Below are positions 28,300 through 39,004 of a stretch of DNA of 64,000 bases, piece by piece. Numbering within the stretch: position 1 is the first letter of the stretch; every line of letters starts with the position of its first letter. Source of the DNA: Leclercia adecarboxylata (GTDB taxonomy: Bacteria > Pseudomonadota > Gammaproteobacteria > Enterobacterales > Enterobacteriaceae). The stretch spans positions 992,001 through 1,056,000 of the forward strand of contig NZ_CP035382.1 of the NCBI RefSeq assembly GCF_006874705.1, given 5' to 3'. The position numbers and the translations under genes were made by a program. The notes under the pieces were generated by a model. That model did not search any database, was not told where the DNA came from, and was given only the letters and a program-made list of their open reading frames with translations.

Positions 28300-31173
28300 T
28301 TACTGGTATTCGCTCATTGGCACGCAGGAGCAGAACAGGTTACGGTCGCCGTAGACGTCATCAAGACGCTTCACGGTCGGCCAGTACTTGTTGGCAACGC
28401 CTGCCGGGAAGACCGCCAGCTCGCGGGAGTAAGCGTGATTCCACTCCGCCACCATCTCGTGCTGGGTGTGCGGGGCGTTGACCAGCGGGTTATCTTCCAG
28501 CGTCCATTCGCCATCCTGAACGCGATCGATCTCCATGCGGATCGCCAGCATCGCGTCGATAAAGCGGTCCAGTTCGGCTTTGCTTTCGGATTCGGTTGGC
28601 TCAACCATCAGCGTGCCCGCGACCGGGAACGACATGGTTGGGGCGTGGAAGCCGTAGTCGATCAGACGTTTGGCAATGTCGAGCTCGCTGATACCGGTCT
28701 GTTCCTTCAGCGGACGAATATCCAGAATACATTCGTGCGCCACGCGGCCATCGCGACCGGTGTAGAGCACCGGGAAGGCAGACTTCAGACGCGTCGCGAT
28801 GTAGTTAGCATTGAGGATCGCCACCTGGCTGGCCTGCTTCAGTCCTTCTGCACCCATCATGCGGATATACATCCAGCTGATTGGCAGGATAGAGGCGCTG
28901 CCGAACGGTGCCGCAGAAACCGCGCCCTGACGGGTCAGCATACCTTCAATCTGCACCACACTGTGACCCGGTACGAACGGGGCCAGGTGCGCTTTCACGC
29001 CAATCGGACCCATGCCCGGGCCGCCACCGCCGTGCGGAATGCAGAAGGTTTTGTGCAGGTTCAGGTGCGATACATCCGCGCCGATAAAGCCTGGCGTGGT
29101 GATCCCTACCTGGGCGTTCATGTTGGCGCCATCGAGGTAAACCTGGCCGCCGTGCTGGTGCACGATCTCGCACACTTCACGGATGGTCTCTTCGTATACC
29201 CCGTGGGTGGACGGATAGGTCACCATGATGCAGGAGAGCTTATCGCTGGTCTGTTCTGCTTTGGCACGCAGGTCAGCCAGATCGATGTTGCCGTTCTTAT
29301 CACAGGCGACAACCACCACTTCCATCCCCGCCATCTGGGCAGAGGCCGGGTTGGTACCGTGGGCAGAGCTTGGGATCAGGCAGATATCACGATGACCTTC
29401 GTTGCGGCTCTCGTGATAGTGACGGATTGCCAGCAGACCCGCGTACTCCCCCTGGGCGCCGGAGTTCGGCTGCATGCAGAGGGCGTCGTAGCCGGTTAGT
29501 TTTACCAGCCAGTCGGAAAGCTGGTTAATCATCATATGGTAGCCTTCCGCCTGATCTGCCGGACAGAACGGGTGCAGCTCGGCGAATTCCGGCCAGGTGA
29601 TCGGGATCATCTCGGCGGCGGCGTTCAGCTTCATGGTGCAGGAGCCCAGCGGGATCATCGCCTGATTCAGCGCCAGATCCTTGCGCTCCAGGGAGTGCAT
29701 GTAGCGCATCATCTCGGTTTCGCTGTGGTAGCGGTTAAACACCGGATGGGCGAGGATCGCGTCGTCGCGCAGCATGGTCGCCTGGATAGAGCGGCTGTCA
29801 TGCGCCACCTCTTTGTCGAGAGTATCCACATTCAGGCCGTGGTCGTCACCCAGCAGGACGTTGAACAGGATCTGAATATCTTCACGAGTAGTGGTCTCAT
29901 CCAGGGTAATGCTCACCGCATTGAGGATGTCGCTGCGCAGGTTAATCTCTGCGGCTTCGGCGCGCGCCAGCACCGCCGCTTTGTCGGCCACTTCGACACA
30001 CAGGGTATCGAAGAAGTGCGCGTGGCGCAGTTTTTGACCTTTCTGCTGCAGGCCGCAGGCCAGGATATCGGCCAGACGATGAATACGGCTGGCGATACGC
30101 TTCAGGCCCACCGGGCCGTGGAAGACGGCATACAGGCTGGCAATGTTGGCCAGCAGCACCTGCGAGGTACAGATGTTGGAGTTCGCTTTCTCGCGACGAA
30201 TGTGCTGCTCGCGAGTCTGCATCGCCATGCGCAGGGCGGTGTTACCGGCGGCATCTTTTGATACGCCGATAATACGGCCTGGCATGGAGCGTTTGAATTC
30301 ATCTTTCGCGGCGAAGAAGGCCGCGTGTGGGCCGCCGTAGCCCATCGGCACGCCGAAGCGCTGCGCAGAGCCGAAGACGATGTCTGCGCCCTGTTTACCC
30401 GGGGCGGTTAACAGCACCAGCGCCATAAAATCGGCCGCCACGCTGACGACGATTTTGCGCGCTTTCAGTTCGGTAATCAGGGTGCCGTAGTCATGGACCT
30501 CACCGCTGGTGCCCACCTGCTGCAGCAGCACGCCGAACACATCCTGGTGATCCAGCACTTTGTCAGCGTCATCAACAATCACCTCAAAACCAAAGGTCTC
30601 AGCACGGGTACGCACCACGTCGAGGGTTTGCGGGTGAACGTCGGCGGCAACGAAGAAGCGGTTTGCGCCCTTCAGTTTGCTGACGCGTTTTGCCATTGCC
30701 ATCGCTTCTGCGGCGGCGGTGGCTTCATCCAGCAGCGATGCCGAGGCGATGTCCAGACCGGTCAGATCCAGGGTGACCTGCTGGAAATTGAGCAGCGCTT
30801 CCAGACGGCCCTGAGACACTTCCGGCTGATATGGGGTATAGGCGGTATACCAGCCCGGGTTTTCCAGCATGTTGCGCAGAATAACCGGCGGCAACTGCAC
30901 GTTGGTGTAGCCCATGCCAATGTAAGACTTAAAGCGCTTGTTCAGGCTGGCAATGCCTTTCAGTTCCGCCAGTGCAGCGTATTCAGTGGTCGATTCACCC
31001 ACCTGTGGCGGGGTGGCGAGCTGAATATCCTTTGGCACGATCTGGCCGATCAGTGCGTTGAGCGAATCCGCGCCAACCGTCTTCAGCATCTCCTGCTGTT
31101 GTTGAGCATCCGGCCCAATGTGACGTTCAATGAAGGCGCCACGGTTTTCAAGCTGGCTTAAAGTCTGTGTCAT
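28300..31173 (-). CDS. gcvP: Glycine dehydrogenase (decarboxylating), P-protein GcvP
   Basis: PLP enzyme that decarboxylates glycine and passes the aminomethyl group to GcvH. At 957 residues it equals E. coli GcvP. The two halves are homologous: the N-terminal half has [19 protein letters not shown] and [20 protein letters not shown], and the C-terminal half has the PLP lysine in [20 protein letters not shown] (about residues 703-722). Last gene of gcvTHP, 120 bp after gcvH. Confidence 0.98.
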   Translation of the reverse strand: MTQTLSQLENRGAFIERHIGPDAQQQQEMLKTVGADSLNALIGQIVPKDIQLATPPQVGESTTEYAALAELKGIASLNKRFKSYIGMGYTNVQLPPVILRNMLENPGWYTAYTPYQPEVSQGRLEALLNFQQVTLDLTGLDIASASLLDEATAAAEAMAMAKRVSKLKGANRFFVAADVHPQTLDVVRTRAETFGFEVIVDDADKVLDHQDVFGVLLQQVGTSGEVHDYGTLITELKARKIVVSVAADFMALVLLTAPGKQGADIVFGSAQRFGVPMGYGGPHAAFFAAKDEFKRSMPGRIIGVSKDAAGNTALRMAMQTREQHIRREKANSNICTSQVLLANIASLYAVFHGPVGLKRIASRIHRLADILACGLQQKGQKLRHAHFFDTLCVEVADKAAVLARAEAAEINLRSDILNAVSITLDETTTREDIQILFNVLLGDDHGLNVDTLDKEVAHDSRSIQATMLRDDAILAHPVFNRYHSETEMMRYMHSLERKDLALNQAMIPLGSCTMKLNAAAEMIPITWPEFAELHPFCPADQAEGYHMMINQLSDWLVKLTGYDALCMQPNSGAQGEYAGLLAIRHYHESRNEGHRDICLIPSSAHGTNPASAQMAGMEVVVVACDKNGNIDLADLRAKAEQTSDKLSCIMVTYPSTHGVYEETIREVCEIVHQHGGQVYLDGANMNAQVGITTPGFIGADVSHLNLHKTFCIPHGGGGPGMGPIGVKAHLAPFVPGHSVVQIEGMLTRQGAVSAAPFGSASILPISWMYIRMMGAEGLKQASQVAILNANYIATRLKSAFPVLYTGRDGRVAHECILDIRPLKEQTGISELDIAKRLIDYGFHAPTMSFPVAGTLMVEPTESESKAELDRFIDAMLAIRMEIDRVQDGEWTLEDNPLVNAPHTQHEMVAEWNHAYSRELAVFPAGVANKYWPTVKRLDDVYGDRNLFCSCVPMSEYQ

Positions 31174-31225
31174 GAGCGATGGTTCCTGAAACGTGCAGTG
31201 AATCGTAGTTGTTTGTAACTCTGTT

Positions 31226-31256
31226 GCCCGGTGGCGATAACGCTTACCGGGCCTAC
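31226..31256. repeat. REP-like element inside the gcv operon
   Basis: GCCCGGTGGCGATAACGCTT followed by ACCGGGCCTAC, between gcvH and gcvP. It may stabilise upstream mRNA or attenuate gcvP. Confidence 0.75.
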
Positions 31257-31265
31257 GTTGACTCT

Positions 31266-31286
31266 CCTCTCCCCAGAGGGGAGAGG
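31266..31286. repeat. Short palindrome next to the gcvH-gcvP REP
   Basis: CCTCTCCCC-AGA-GGGGAGAGG is a perfect 9-bp stem, of a kind of small dispersed palindrome. A degenerate relative lies at 63082-63100. Confidence 0.65.
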
Positions 31287-31293
31287 GAAAGGT

Positions 31294-31683
31294 TTACTCG
31301 TCTTCCAGTAAAGCTTCGTACGCAGTAGCATCCAGCAGAGCGGCAACTTCCGCTTCGTCGCTGGCTTTAATTTTGAAGATCCAGCCTTCGCCGTATGGCT
31401 CGCTGTTAACCAGCTCCGGGGAGTCGCTCAGGGCATCGTTAACCGCCACGATTTCGCCGCCCACTGGCGCATAGATATCAGAAGCCGCTTTTACCGACTC
31501 GGCCACGGCGCAGTCGTCGCCCGCGGTAACGGTCGCGCCCACTTCCGGCAGATCCACGAAGACCATGTCACCTAACAGCTCCTGAGCATGTTCGGTGATC
31601 CCGACGGTGTAAGTGCCGTCGGCTTCTTTGCGCAGCCACTCGTGTTCTTTGCTGTATTTCAGTTCTGCTGGCACATTGCTCAT
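31294..31683 (-). CDS. gcvH: Glycine cleavage system H protein GcvH
   Basis: Lipoylated carrier that shuttles the aminomethyl arm between P, T and L proteins. It has 129 residues with the lipoyl-attachment lysine K65 in [15 protein letters not shown]. Second gene of gcvTHP: 23 bp after gcvT, and 120 bp before gcvP with REP elements in between. Confidence 0.98.
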   Translation of the reverse strand: MSNVPAELKYSKEHEWLRKEADGTYTVGITEHAQELLGDMVFVDLPEVGATVTAGDDCAVAESVKAASDIYAPVGGEIVAVNDALSDSPELVNSEPYGEGWIFKIKASDEAEVAALLDATAYEALLEDE

Positions 31684-31706
31684 TGAATTTCTCCTGATAA
31701 AAATAA

Positions 31707-32801
31707 TTAGGCGACCGGCTTACCGGCGCGAACAAAAATCGGTTTGGTCACGCGGACCGGCATTTCGCGGTTGCGGATCTGCACCACGGCAGTCTCGCCA
31801 ATACCCGCCGGCACCCGTGCCAGAGCAATACTGTAACCCAGCGTCGGGGAGAAGGTGCCGCTGGTGATAATGCCTTCGCAGTGGTTGCCATTGGCATCGG
31901 TGAAACGCACCGGCAGCTCGCCGCGCAGCACGCCCTTCTCGGTCATGACCAGGCCAACCAGCTGTTCGGTGCCCTTCTCACGCTGCTGTTCCAGCACTTC
32001 ACGACCGATAAAGTCGCGATCGGCCGGTTCCCACGCAATGGTCCAGCCCATGTTGGCTGCCAGCGGAGAGACGCCTTCGTCCATCTCCTGGCCGTACAAA
32101 TTCATCCCGGCTTCCAGACGCAGCGTATCGCGCGCGCCCAGACCTGCCGGCTTAACGCCCGCTTCCACCAGCGCACGCCAGAAATCGGCCGCTTTTTCGT
32201 TTGGCATCGCAATTTCATAGCCCGCTTCACCGGTATAGCCGGTGGTGGCGACAAACAGATCGCCCGCCTGCACGCCAAAGAACGGCTTCATGCCGTCGGT
32301 GGCCTGGCGCTGCTCATCAGTGAACAGGGACGCGGCTTTCGCCTGCGCGTTCGGCCCCTGCACCGCAATCAGCGACAGGTCATCACGCACGGTGATGTCG
32401 ATGGCGTAAGGTTCAGCGTGTTGGGTGATCCAGGCGAGGTCTTTTTCACGGGTGGCGGAGTTAACAACGAGGCGGAAGAAATCTTCGGTGAGGTAATACA
32501 CAATCAGGTCGTCAATCACGCCGCCAGAGGCATTCAGCATGCCGGAATAGAGCGCTTTGCCGGGCTTCGTGAGTTTCGCCACGTCGTTTGCCAGCAGATA
32601 ACGCAGAAACTCCCGGGTGCGGCTACCGTGCAGATCGACAATGGTCATATGCGAGACGTCGAACATACCGGCATCGGTGCGCACCGCATGATGCTCATCA
32701 ATCTGCGAACCATAATGCAGCGGCATCATCCAGCCGTGGAAATCGACCATGCGCGCACCGCATAAGGTGTGTTGTTCGTATAAAGGCGTCTGTTGAGCCA
32801 T
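31707..32801 (-). CDS. gcvT: Glycine cleavage system aminomethyltransferase GcvT
   Basis: Tetrahydrofolate-dependent T-protein that releases ammonia and forms 5,10-methylene-THF. The 364 residues begin [20 protein letters not shown]. The catalytic Asp is in [14 protein letters not shown] (about 50-63), and folate-binding segments include [15 protein letters not shown] (about 190-205). It heads the gcvTHP operon, preceded by a long control region with a PurR-like box. Confidence 0.97.
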   Translation of the reverse strand: MAQQTPLYEQHTLCGARMVDFHGWMMPLHYGSQIDEHHAVRTDAGMFDVSHMTIVDLHGSRTREFLRYLLANDVAKLTKPGKALYSGMLNASGGVIDDLIVYYLTEDFFRLVVNSATREKDLAWITQHAEPYAIDITVRDDLSLIAVQGPNAQAKAASLFTDEQRQATDGMKPFFGVQAGDLFVATTGYTGEAGYEIAMPNEKAADFWRALVEAGVKPAGLGARDTLRLEAGMNLYGQEMDEGVSPLAANMGWTIAWEPADRDFIGREVLEQQREKGTEQLVGLVMTEKGVLRGELPVRFTDANGNHCEGIITSGTFSPTLGYSIALARVPAGIGETAVVQIRNREMPVRVTKPIFVRAGKPVA

Positions 32802-33228
32802 CTTTTCCTCGTTGAATAAGCTGGGCTGTCTTGCGTTTTATGCTGAAAAATCCACCATAAAACCCGGCATCGGCATCGCTCCCGGACGCCGACGCAAACG
32901 TTCTCTTTTACCTGAACTTACCACCGAAAACGGTGGTTAACCATAAGGCAGAATGGGCCATCACATTAGCTTATGGTCAAAAATGCCAGCAAAGCGTACA
33001 GAGTTATTCACTATAAAAATGCGAATCGTTCCGCACAAAAGCAAAGTCGATAAGATGGGATTTAGCACAGGATGATATTTACTGCGGAAAAATGCGCGAA
33101 ATTTCCGTAACATAAAAACAGCCAGATTAGTTAATCTAATGCGAAAAAGTCGGTGAAATTAGATTATTTCAAACGAGGGAATTCTGCCGACCCACAGGCC
33201 GACAGAATAAAGTGTGACGGGGGTCAAT
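32802..33228. promoter_or_regulatory. gcvTHP control region
   Basis: No gene is present over this stretch. It holds a PurR-like box near gcvT and, further out, CTAAT/ATTAG motifs at 33126-33140 that resemble GcvA binding sequences. The very AT-rich 32940-33180 segment would suit Lrp. Assignments of GcvA and Lrp rest on knowledge of the E. coli gcv operon; only the motifs are seen. Confidence 0.55.
32892..32907. promoter_or_regulatory. PurR-like operator upstream of gcvT
   Basis: ACGCAAACGTTCTCTT matches 14 of 16 positions of the PurR consensus ACGCAAACGTTTTCGT. It lies about 90 bp before the gcvT start codon. E. coli gcvTHP is repressed by PurR, which supports the call. Confidence 0.72.
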
Positions 33229-33352
33229 ACACAAAGTCATTCAAGTTGCATCAAGGCGGCAAGTCTGAGAGTCCCCAGGAGCTTACACAAGTAAGTGACT
33301 GGGGTGAGCAGACGCAGCCAACGCAGAGGCAGCTTGAAGGATGCAGTGTATT
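33229..33352. repeat. ERIC element (enterobacterial repetitive intergenic consensus)
   Basis: The segment contains CCCCAGGAGCTTAC and AAGTAAGTGACTGGGGTGAG, the core sequences used to define ERIC. Outer arms TTCAAGTTGCATC and CAGCTTGAAGGATGC are inverted relative to each other. Its length of about 124 bp fits the roughly 127-bp full-size unit. It ends at the ubiI stop codon; the outer limits are approximate. Confidence 0.88.
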
Positions 33353-34555
33353 TTAACGGAGCCAGTCCGGGAGATCGTTAAGCCCCATCGCCTGACGCAG
33401 GAGTTGCGGTTTCACTCCCGGGAGGGTATCAGCCAGCTTCAGGCCGAGATCGCGCAGCAGTTTTTTCGCCGGGTTGGCACCGGCAAAGAGTTCGCGGAAC
33501 CCCTGCATGCCCGCCAGCATCATGGCGGCACTGTGCTTACGGCTGCGTTCGTATCGGCGCAGATAAAGATGCTGCCCGATATCTTTGCCGTCACGATGCA
33601 GACGACGCAATTCATTTACCAGCTCGGCGGCGTCCATAAAGCCCAGATTCACCCCCTGCCCGGCCAGCGGATGGATGGTGTGCGCCGCGTCGCCCACCAG
33701 CGCCAGACGATGCGCCGCAAACTGGCGCGCATAGCGACCGGTTAACGGGAATACCTGACGCTCGCTTTCGACGGTGCAGAGCCCCAGCCGGTTATCAAAG
33801 GCCACGCACAGGGCCTGATTGAACTCGTCGGCGGACGCCTCCTGCATCTGCTGGGCCTTCTCGGGGGAAAGCGACCAGACAATCGAGCAGAGATGCGGAT
33901 CGCTGAGCGGCAGGAAGGCGAGGATGCCATCGTTATGGAAAATCTGTCGGGCCACGGCCTGATGCGGCTCCGCAGTGCGGATGGTGGCGACCAGCGCATG
34001 ATGGCGGTAGTCCCAGTACGTCAGCGGAATGTCGGCTTTGTTGCGCAGCCAGGAGTTTGCCCCATCGGCCCCCACCACCAGGCGCGCGGTCAGCATGTCG
34101 CCGCTTTGCAGGGTGATAAAGGCGTCGTTTTCGCCCCAGGCCACCTGCTGCAGCTGCGCGGGGGCAATCAGCGTGACGTCGCTACACTGCTGCGCTTTCT
34201 GCCACAGCGCATGGTGAATCACCGCATTTTCGATGATATGGCCGAGATGGCTGTAGCCCATGCTCTCATCATCAAAAGCGATATGCCCGAAGCTGTCTTT
34301 ATCCCACACTTCCATCCCGTGGTAGCAGCTCGCACGCTGGGCGACAATTTCTGACCAGACGCCGATGCGGGTCAGCAGCTTTTCACTGGCGGCATTAATC
34401 GCCGAGACCCGGAGTTCTGGCGGCGCATCGGAAGCGACAGGCTCAGGTTGTTTCTGCTCCAGTACCGCCACGCGCAGACCGCTGCCCTGCAAACCGCAGG
34501 CCAGCGCCAGTCCTACCATTCCGCCACCGACAATGGCAACATCAACATTCTGCAC
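33353..34555 (-). CDS. ubiI: Ubiquinone C5-hydroxylase UbiI (VisC)
   Basis: FAD monooxygenase that hydroxylates the C5 position of the ubiquinone precursor. The 400 residues show the N-terminal dinucleotide fold VAIVGGGMVGLALACGL (about 6-22), the VVGADGANSWLR motif (about 160) and the second FAD motif LVGDAAHTIHPLAGQGVNLG (about 280-299). It follows ubiH by 12 bp at the end of ygfB-pepP-ubiH-ubiI. The stop codon abuts the ERIC element. Confidence 0.96.
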   Translation of the reverse strand: MQNVDVAIVGGGMVGLALACGLQGSGLRVAVLEQKQPEPVASDAPPELRVSAINAASEKLLTRIGVWSEIVAQRASCYHGMEVWDKDSFGHIAFDDESMGYSHLGHIIENAVIHHALWQKAQQCSDVTLIAPAQLQQVAWGENDAFITLQSGDMLTARLVVGADGANSWLRNKADIPLTYWDYRHHALVATIRTAEPHQAVARQIFHNDGILAFLPLSDPHLCSIVWSLSPEKAQQMQEASADEFNQALCVAFDNRLGLCTVESERQVFPLTGRYARQFAAHRLALVGDAAHTIHPLAGQGVNLGFMDAAELVNELRRLHRDGKDIGQHLYLRRYERSRKHSAAMMLAGMQGFRELFAGANPAKKLLRDLGLKLADTLPGVKPQLLRQAMGLNDLPDWLR

Positions 34556-34567
34556 TTTGTTTACTCC

Positions 34568-35746
34568 TTAGCGAGCGACCCAACCGAGAGTCCTCTGCGC
34601 CAGCACATCGCGTGCCGGAATGAATAATTCCATCGCCATCAACCCCAGGTTACGCCCTGCAACCAGCGGCGCCCAGCGATTGGCAAACAGATGTACCAGC
34701 CCGTCGGTCACACCGATGGTGGCCTCTTTATCTGCCTGACGTCGTTTCTGATACTGGCCCAGCACCGAATACGCGCCGCAATCCTGCTGTTGAGCAAAGG
34801 CCTGCGCCAGCGTTTCGGCAAGGCTCATCACGTCGCGCAGCCCGAGATTAAAGCCCTGTCCGGCAATGGGGTGTAACGTCTGGGCCGCATTGCCCACCAG
34901 CGCGACGCGATGGGAGACAGACTGCGACGCCGTGGTTAATGCCAGCGGATAGACCGAACGCTTCCCGGCATGGGTGATGCGCCCAAGTCGCCAGCCAAAG
35001 GCTTTTTGCAGCTCGACGCAGAAGCGTTCGTCAGACCAGCCCTTCACCTCCTCCGCCTTTTCCAGCGGATGGCACCAGACCAGCGAGCTGCGCCCCTGCG
35101 ACATCGGTAACATGGCCAGCGGGCCATGCTGAGTAAAACGTTCAAAGGCGCGGCCACGGTGCGGCTCGGCGGTGGCAACGTTGGCGATCACCGCCAGCTG
35201 ATGGTAAGGCTGCTGCTGCCACTGGATCCCGCACTGCTGGCCAAGCGCCGAACGTGAGCCGTCGGCCGCCACCAGCAGTTGTCCCTCGAGCGTACTGCCG
35301 TCATCCAGCGTAACGCTGACCGAGGTTTCGCTGCGGGTAAAGTGCTCCACGCGCGCCGGGCAATGCAGCGTCACGCCGGGAGCATCCTGCAACAGGCGGA
35401 ACAGGCGCAGACCCACGTCGTGCAGCTCGACGACCTGCCCCAGCGCATCAATGCGATAGTCCTGCGCTTCGAGGGTGACAAACCCGGCGTGTCCCCGATC
35501 GCTGACATGAACGGTTTCGATAGCGGTGGCGCAATCGGCAATCGCCTGCCAGATGCCGCTGCGGGCCAGCTGCTGGCAGGTGCCCGCAGCCAGGGCGATG
35601 GCGCGGCCATCGAACCCCGGATGGCCACTCGACTGCGGTGCCACGGCCTCAACCAGGTGGACCGGAAGCTTGCCCTGGGTCAGGGTGGAGATCGCCAGCG
35701 CCAGGGTGGCGCCCGTCATGCCTCCGCCAACGATGATGATGCTCAT
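34568..35746 (-). CDS. ubiH: 2-octaprenyl-6-methoxyphenol hydroxylase UbiH
   Basis: FAD monooxygenase of ubiquinone synthesis (C1 hydroxylation). 392 residues as in E. coli: IIVGGGMTGATLALAI at the N-terminus, VAADGSRSALG (about 158) and LVGNAAQTLHPIAGQGFNLG (about 270-289). Its ATG overlaps the pepP stop as ATGA, so it is translationally coupled to pepP. It is paralogous to the adjacent ubiI. Confidence 0.96.
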   Translation of the reverse strand: MSIIIVGGGMTGATLALAISTLTQGKLPVHLVEAVAPQSSGHPGFDGRAIALAAGTCQQLARSGIWQAIADCATAIETVHVSDRGHAGFVTLEAQDYRIDALGQVVELHDVGLRLFRLLQDAPGVTLHCPARVEHFTRSETSVSVTLDDGSTLEGQLLVAADGSRSALGQQCGIQWQQQPYHQLAVIANVATAEPHRGRAFERFTQHGPLAMLPMSQGRSSLVWCHPLEKAEEVKGWSDERFCVELQKAFGWRLGRITHAGKRSVYPLALTTASQSVSHRVALVGNAAQTLHPIAGQGFNLGLRDVMSLAETLAQAFAQQQDCGAYSVLGQYQKRRQADKEATIGVTDGLVHLFANRWAPLVAGRNLGLMAMELFIPARDVLAQRTLGWVAR

Positions 35747-37056
35747 GGGCGCGCCGCCGCCATCAGGGCTTCGATCTCGTCGGCGTTTTTTACCACCGAA
35801 GCCGTCAGGTTTTCGTTACCGGATTTGGTGATCACGATATCATCTTCGATACGGATGCCGATCCCGCGATACTCGGCGGGCACATCGGCATCCGGGGCGA
35901 TATAGAGCCCCGGTTCAACGGTCAGCACCATTCCCGGCTCCAGCACACGCGAACGTTCCGGGCCGTAGACGCCCACGTCGTGCACGTCCAGCCCCAGCCA
36001 GTGGCTCAGGCCATGCATAAAGAAGGGACGGTGGGCGTTCTCCGCGATCAGCTGATCGACGTCGCCGTTAAGAATCCCCAGATCCACCAGCCCGCTAACC
36101 ATAATGCGCACCACCTCGCCGGTAACCTCCTGGATGGAGGTGCCGGGGCGGAACAGCATCAGCGCGGTGTCCAGCGAATGCAGGACGATGTCGTAGATGG
36201 CGCGTTGCGCCGGGGTGAATTTGCCGTTCACCGGGAAGGTGCGGGTGATATCCCCGGCATAGCCTTTAAATTCGCAACCGGCGTCAATCAGCACCAGATC
36301 GCCATCCCGCAATTCAGACTCGTTTTCGGTGTAATGCAGGATGCAGCCGTTTTCACCCCCGCCGACGATGGTGTTGTAGGCCGGGAAGCGCGCGCCGTGG
36401 CGGGTAAATTCATGCTGAATTTCGCCTTCCAGCTGATATTCGAACATCCCCGGACGGCATTTTTGCATCGCCCGGGTATGGGCCAGGGCGCTGATCTCCC
36501 CCGCTTTACGCATGACATCCAACTCTTCATCCGATTTAAACAGGCGCAGCTCGTGGACGGCAGGACGCCAGTCGGTGAGGGTTGCGGGCGCTTTCAGGTT
36601 TTGCCGGGAGCCTTTGCGTAGCTTATCCAGCGCGGCAAAGACAATCTCATCGGCATACGCGTATTCACCCTGCGCGTGGTAGACCGTATCCAGACCATTG
36701 AGCAACTGGTAGAGCTGATCGTTGATTTCGCTGAACGCCAGAGCGCGATCCACGCCCAGCTTTTCCGGCGCGGCCTGCTGGCCCAGACGGCGGCCAAACC
36801 AGATCTCGGCGGTGAGATCGCGAACGCGGTTAAACAGCACGCTGTGGTTGTGGGTATCGTGACTTTTAATCAGCACCAGCACCGACTCCGGCTCGTTGAA
36901 GCCGGTGAAGTACCAGAAATCGCTGCTCTGGCGGTACGGATATTCGCTATCGTTGCTGCGCGTGGCTTCCGGTGCGGCAAAAATCAACGCGGCGCTGCCC
37001 GGCTGCATAGTGGCCAGCAATGCCTGACGGCGGCGAAGATACTCTTGCTGAGTCAT
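35743..37056 (-). CDS. pepP: Xaa-Pro aminopeptidase II PepP
   Basis: Removes an N-terminal residue preceding proline. 437 residues: the N-terminal creatinase-like domain, then the pita-bread metalloprotease domain with metal ligands in LVLIDAGCEFKGYAGDITRT (two Asp, about 255-274), HGLSHWLGLDVHDVG (His, about 350), LTVEPGLY (Glu, about 382) and GIRIEDDIV (Glu, about 405). It precedes ubiH with a 4-bp overlap and follows ygfB by 21 bp. Confidence 0.97.
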   Translation of the reverse strand: MTQQEYLRRRQALLATMQPGSAALIFAAPEATRSNDSEYPYRQSSDFWYFTGFNEPESVLVLIKSHDTHNHSVLFNRVRDLTAEIWFGRRLGQQAAPEKLGVDRALAFSEINDQLYQLLNGLDTVYHAQGEYAYADEIVFAALDKLRKGSRQNLKAPATLTDWRPAVHELRLFKSDEELDVMRKAGEISALAHTRAMQKCRPGMFEYQLEGEIQHEFTRHGARFPAYNTIVGGGENGCILHYTENESELRDGDLVLIDAGCEFKGYAGDITRTFPVNGKFTPAQRAIYDIVLHSLDTALMLFRPGTSIQEVTGEVVRIMVSGLVDLGILNGDVDQLIAENAHRPFFMHGLSHWLGLDVHDVGVYGPERSRVLEPGMVLTVEPGLYIAPDADVPAEYRGIGIRIEDDIVITKSGNENLTASVVKNADEIEALMAAARP

Positions 37057-37077
37057 GACACCCTCCTGGAATTTTTA

Positions 37078-37656
37078 TTAATGTAATGTTGGTTTGCGCA
37101 CTTCCGGCGCGGTCGGTTTTGCGCGCGTAAAGGTATCGTGGCAGAGCAGAGACGCCACGCGCACGTACTCAATGATCTCTTCGAGTGACATCTCCAGCTC
37201 TTCCTGGTCTTCGTCTTCATCGTAGCCCAGTTGAGCGATGTTACGCAGATCGTCGATAGCTTCTCCCGCCTCGCCCGTCACTTTTTCCAGCTTAGGCTGC
37301 GTTACGCCCAGACCTAACAGGTAGTGGTTGACCCAGCCTGCCAGCGCATCGGCGCGATCGAACACGCTGACGTCGTCGCTATCAGGCAGATAAAGCTGAA
37401 AAAGGAAGCCGTCATCCTCCAGCGCATCGCTGGTTGCGCCATGCATATTGCGCAACGCCTGAGCGAGATCGTGACCGAACGCCAGACCCTCGTTCGTCAG
37501 GTCGTGAACCAGCGGCAGCCATGAGCTGTCGTTGTTTCCACCACACAGCATCCCGCTGATCAGACCGTGCATTTCAGCCGGGGTTAAACCCACGCCCTGC
37601 TGGTTCAGTAACTGGCTGACTTCGTTGTAACCAGGCATTTCGTTCTGTATAGACAT
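37078..37656 (-). CDS. ygfB: UPF0149-family protein YgfB
   Basis: A 192-residue all-helical cytoplasmic protein of the UPF0149 family. From [20 protein letters not shown] it has [19 protein letters not shown] (about 24-42), [20 protein letters not shown] (about 92-111) and an acidic [19 protein letters not shown] stretch (about 145-163). In Pseudomonas a homologue modulates transcription of a beta-lactamase pathway; its enterobacterial role is not established. It heads ygfB-pepP-ubiH-ubiI, divergent from zapA. Confidence 0.94.
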   Translation of the reverse strand: MSIQNEMPGYNEVSQLLNQQGVGLTPAEMHGLISGMLCGGNNDSSWLPLVHDLTNEGLAFGHDLAQALRNMHGATSDALEDDGFLFQLYLPDSDDVSVFDRADALAGWVNHYLLGLGVTQPKLEKVTGEAGEAIDDLRNIAQLGYDEDEDQEELEMSLEEIIEYVRVASLLCHDTFTRAKPTAPEVRKPTLH

Positions 37657-37757
37657 GAGCATTCATCATCAATGGGAGGAATATTCATGATATGCTACCA
37701 CTTTGGACCCTGGTGAACCAGAATAGGGCTTGTTTCTACGCGCCAGGGTAGCTATAG

Positions 37758-38153
<396 letters not shown>

Positions 38154-38194
38154 CACTTCGTGGTCTACTATGGTAGAGTGACCCTGAAGGAAAA

Positions 38195-38378
38195 ATTTCT
38201 CTGAGATGTTCGCATGCGGGCCAGTCCCCTGAGCCGATATTTCATACCACAAGAATGTGGCGCTCCATGGTTGGTGAGCATGCTCGGTTCGTCCGAGAAG
38301 CCTTAAAACTATGACGACACATTCACCTTGAACCAAGGGTTCAAGGGTTACAGCCTGCGGCGGCATCTCGGAGATTCC
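38195..38378 (+). ncRNA. ssrS: 6S RNA (SsrS)
   Basis: A 184-nt RNA that mimics an open promoter and sequesters sigma70 RNA polymerase in stationary phase. The 5' end ATTTCTCTGAGATGTTCGCA pairs with the 3' end CGGCATCTCGGAGATTCC to form the closing stem. The interior contains the conserved GGGCCAGTCCCCTGAGCCG and ACCTTGAACCAAGGGTTCAA segments. It differs from the E. coli sequence by only a few bases and lies between zapA and ygfA. Confidence 0.96.
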
Positions 38379-38403
38379 CTCACCTTTCTACCCAGCGACT
38401 ACC

Positions 38404-39000
38404 ATGACGCAACTTCCTGAAGTCCCTGCCTCACGCCAACACATTCGTCAGTTTATCCGTCAGCAACGCAGAGCCTTAACGCCTCAACAGCAAGCCCATT
38501 TCGCCCAGCAGGCCGCGGCCCGCATGATGGCTTATCCGCCCGTCGTCATGGCGCATACCGTTGCCCTGTTCCTCTCTTTTGATGGCGAACTTGATACCCA
38601 ACCGCTGATCGATGAACTCTGGCGCACCGGGAAAAAGGTCTATCTGCCGGTACTCCACCCCTTCAGTCCCGGGAACCTGCTGTTCCTGCACTATCATCCT
38701 CACAGCGAGCTGGTGGTGAATCGTCTGAAAATCACCGAACCGAAGCTGGACGTGCGCGACGTGCTGCCGCTTGAGCAGCTGGACGTGCTGGTGACGCCGC
38801 TGGTGGCCTTTGATGAGAGTGGTCAACGTCTGGGGATGGGCGGCGGTTTTTACGATCGCACGCTGCAGAACTGGCAGCAGCATGGCTTACAGCCCGTAGG
38901 CTACGCGCATGATTGTCAGGGCGTTGAAAAGCTACCGGTGGAGAAATGGGATATTCCGCTGCCGGCGGTGGTGACGCCGTCGAAGCTTTGGGAATGGTGA
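38404..39000 (+). CDS. ygfA: 5-formyltetrahydrofolate cyclo-ligase family protein YgfA (Fau)
   Basis: ATP-dependent conversion of 5-formyl-THF to 5,10-methenyl-THF, salvaging a dead-end folate linked to glycine cleavage. 198 residues: an N-terminal basic segment RQHIRQFIRQQRRALTPQQQ, then the central sheet VALFLSFDGELDTQPLIDEL, and the diagnostic LGMGGGFYDRTL nucleotide/folate loop (about 140-151). It is cotranscribed with 6S RNA in E. coli; the 25-bp spacing fits. Confidence 0.94.
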   Translation: MTQLPEVPASRQHIRQFIRQQRRALTPQQQAHFAQQAAARMMAYPPVVMAHTVALFLSFDGELDTQPLIDELWRTGKKVYLPVLHPFSPGNLLFLHYHPHSELVVNRLKITEPKLDVRDVLPLEQLDVLVTPLVAFDESGQRLGMGGGFYDRTLQNWQQHGLQPVGYAHDCQGVEKLPVEKWDIPLPAVVTPSKLWEW

Positions 39001-39004
39001 AAAA

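Noticed and set aside
28129..29499. Plus-strand open frame of 456 codons opposite gcvP
   Set aside because: It covers gcvP and ygfF antisense, and the translation has no domain features.
33153..33356. 67-codon plus-strand frame
   Set aside because: It is made almost entirely of the ERIC element.
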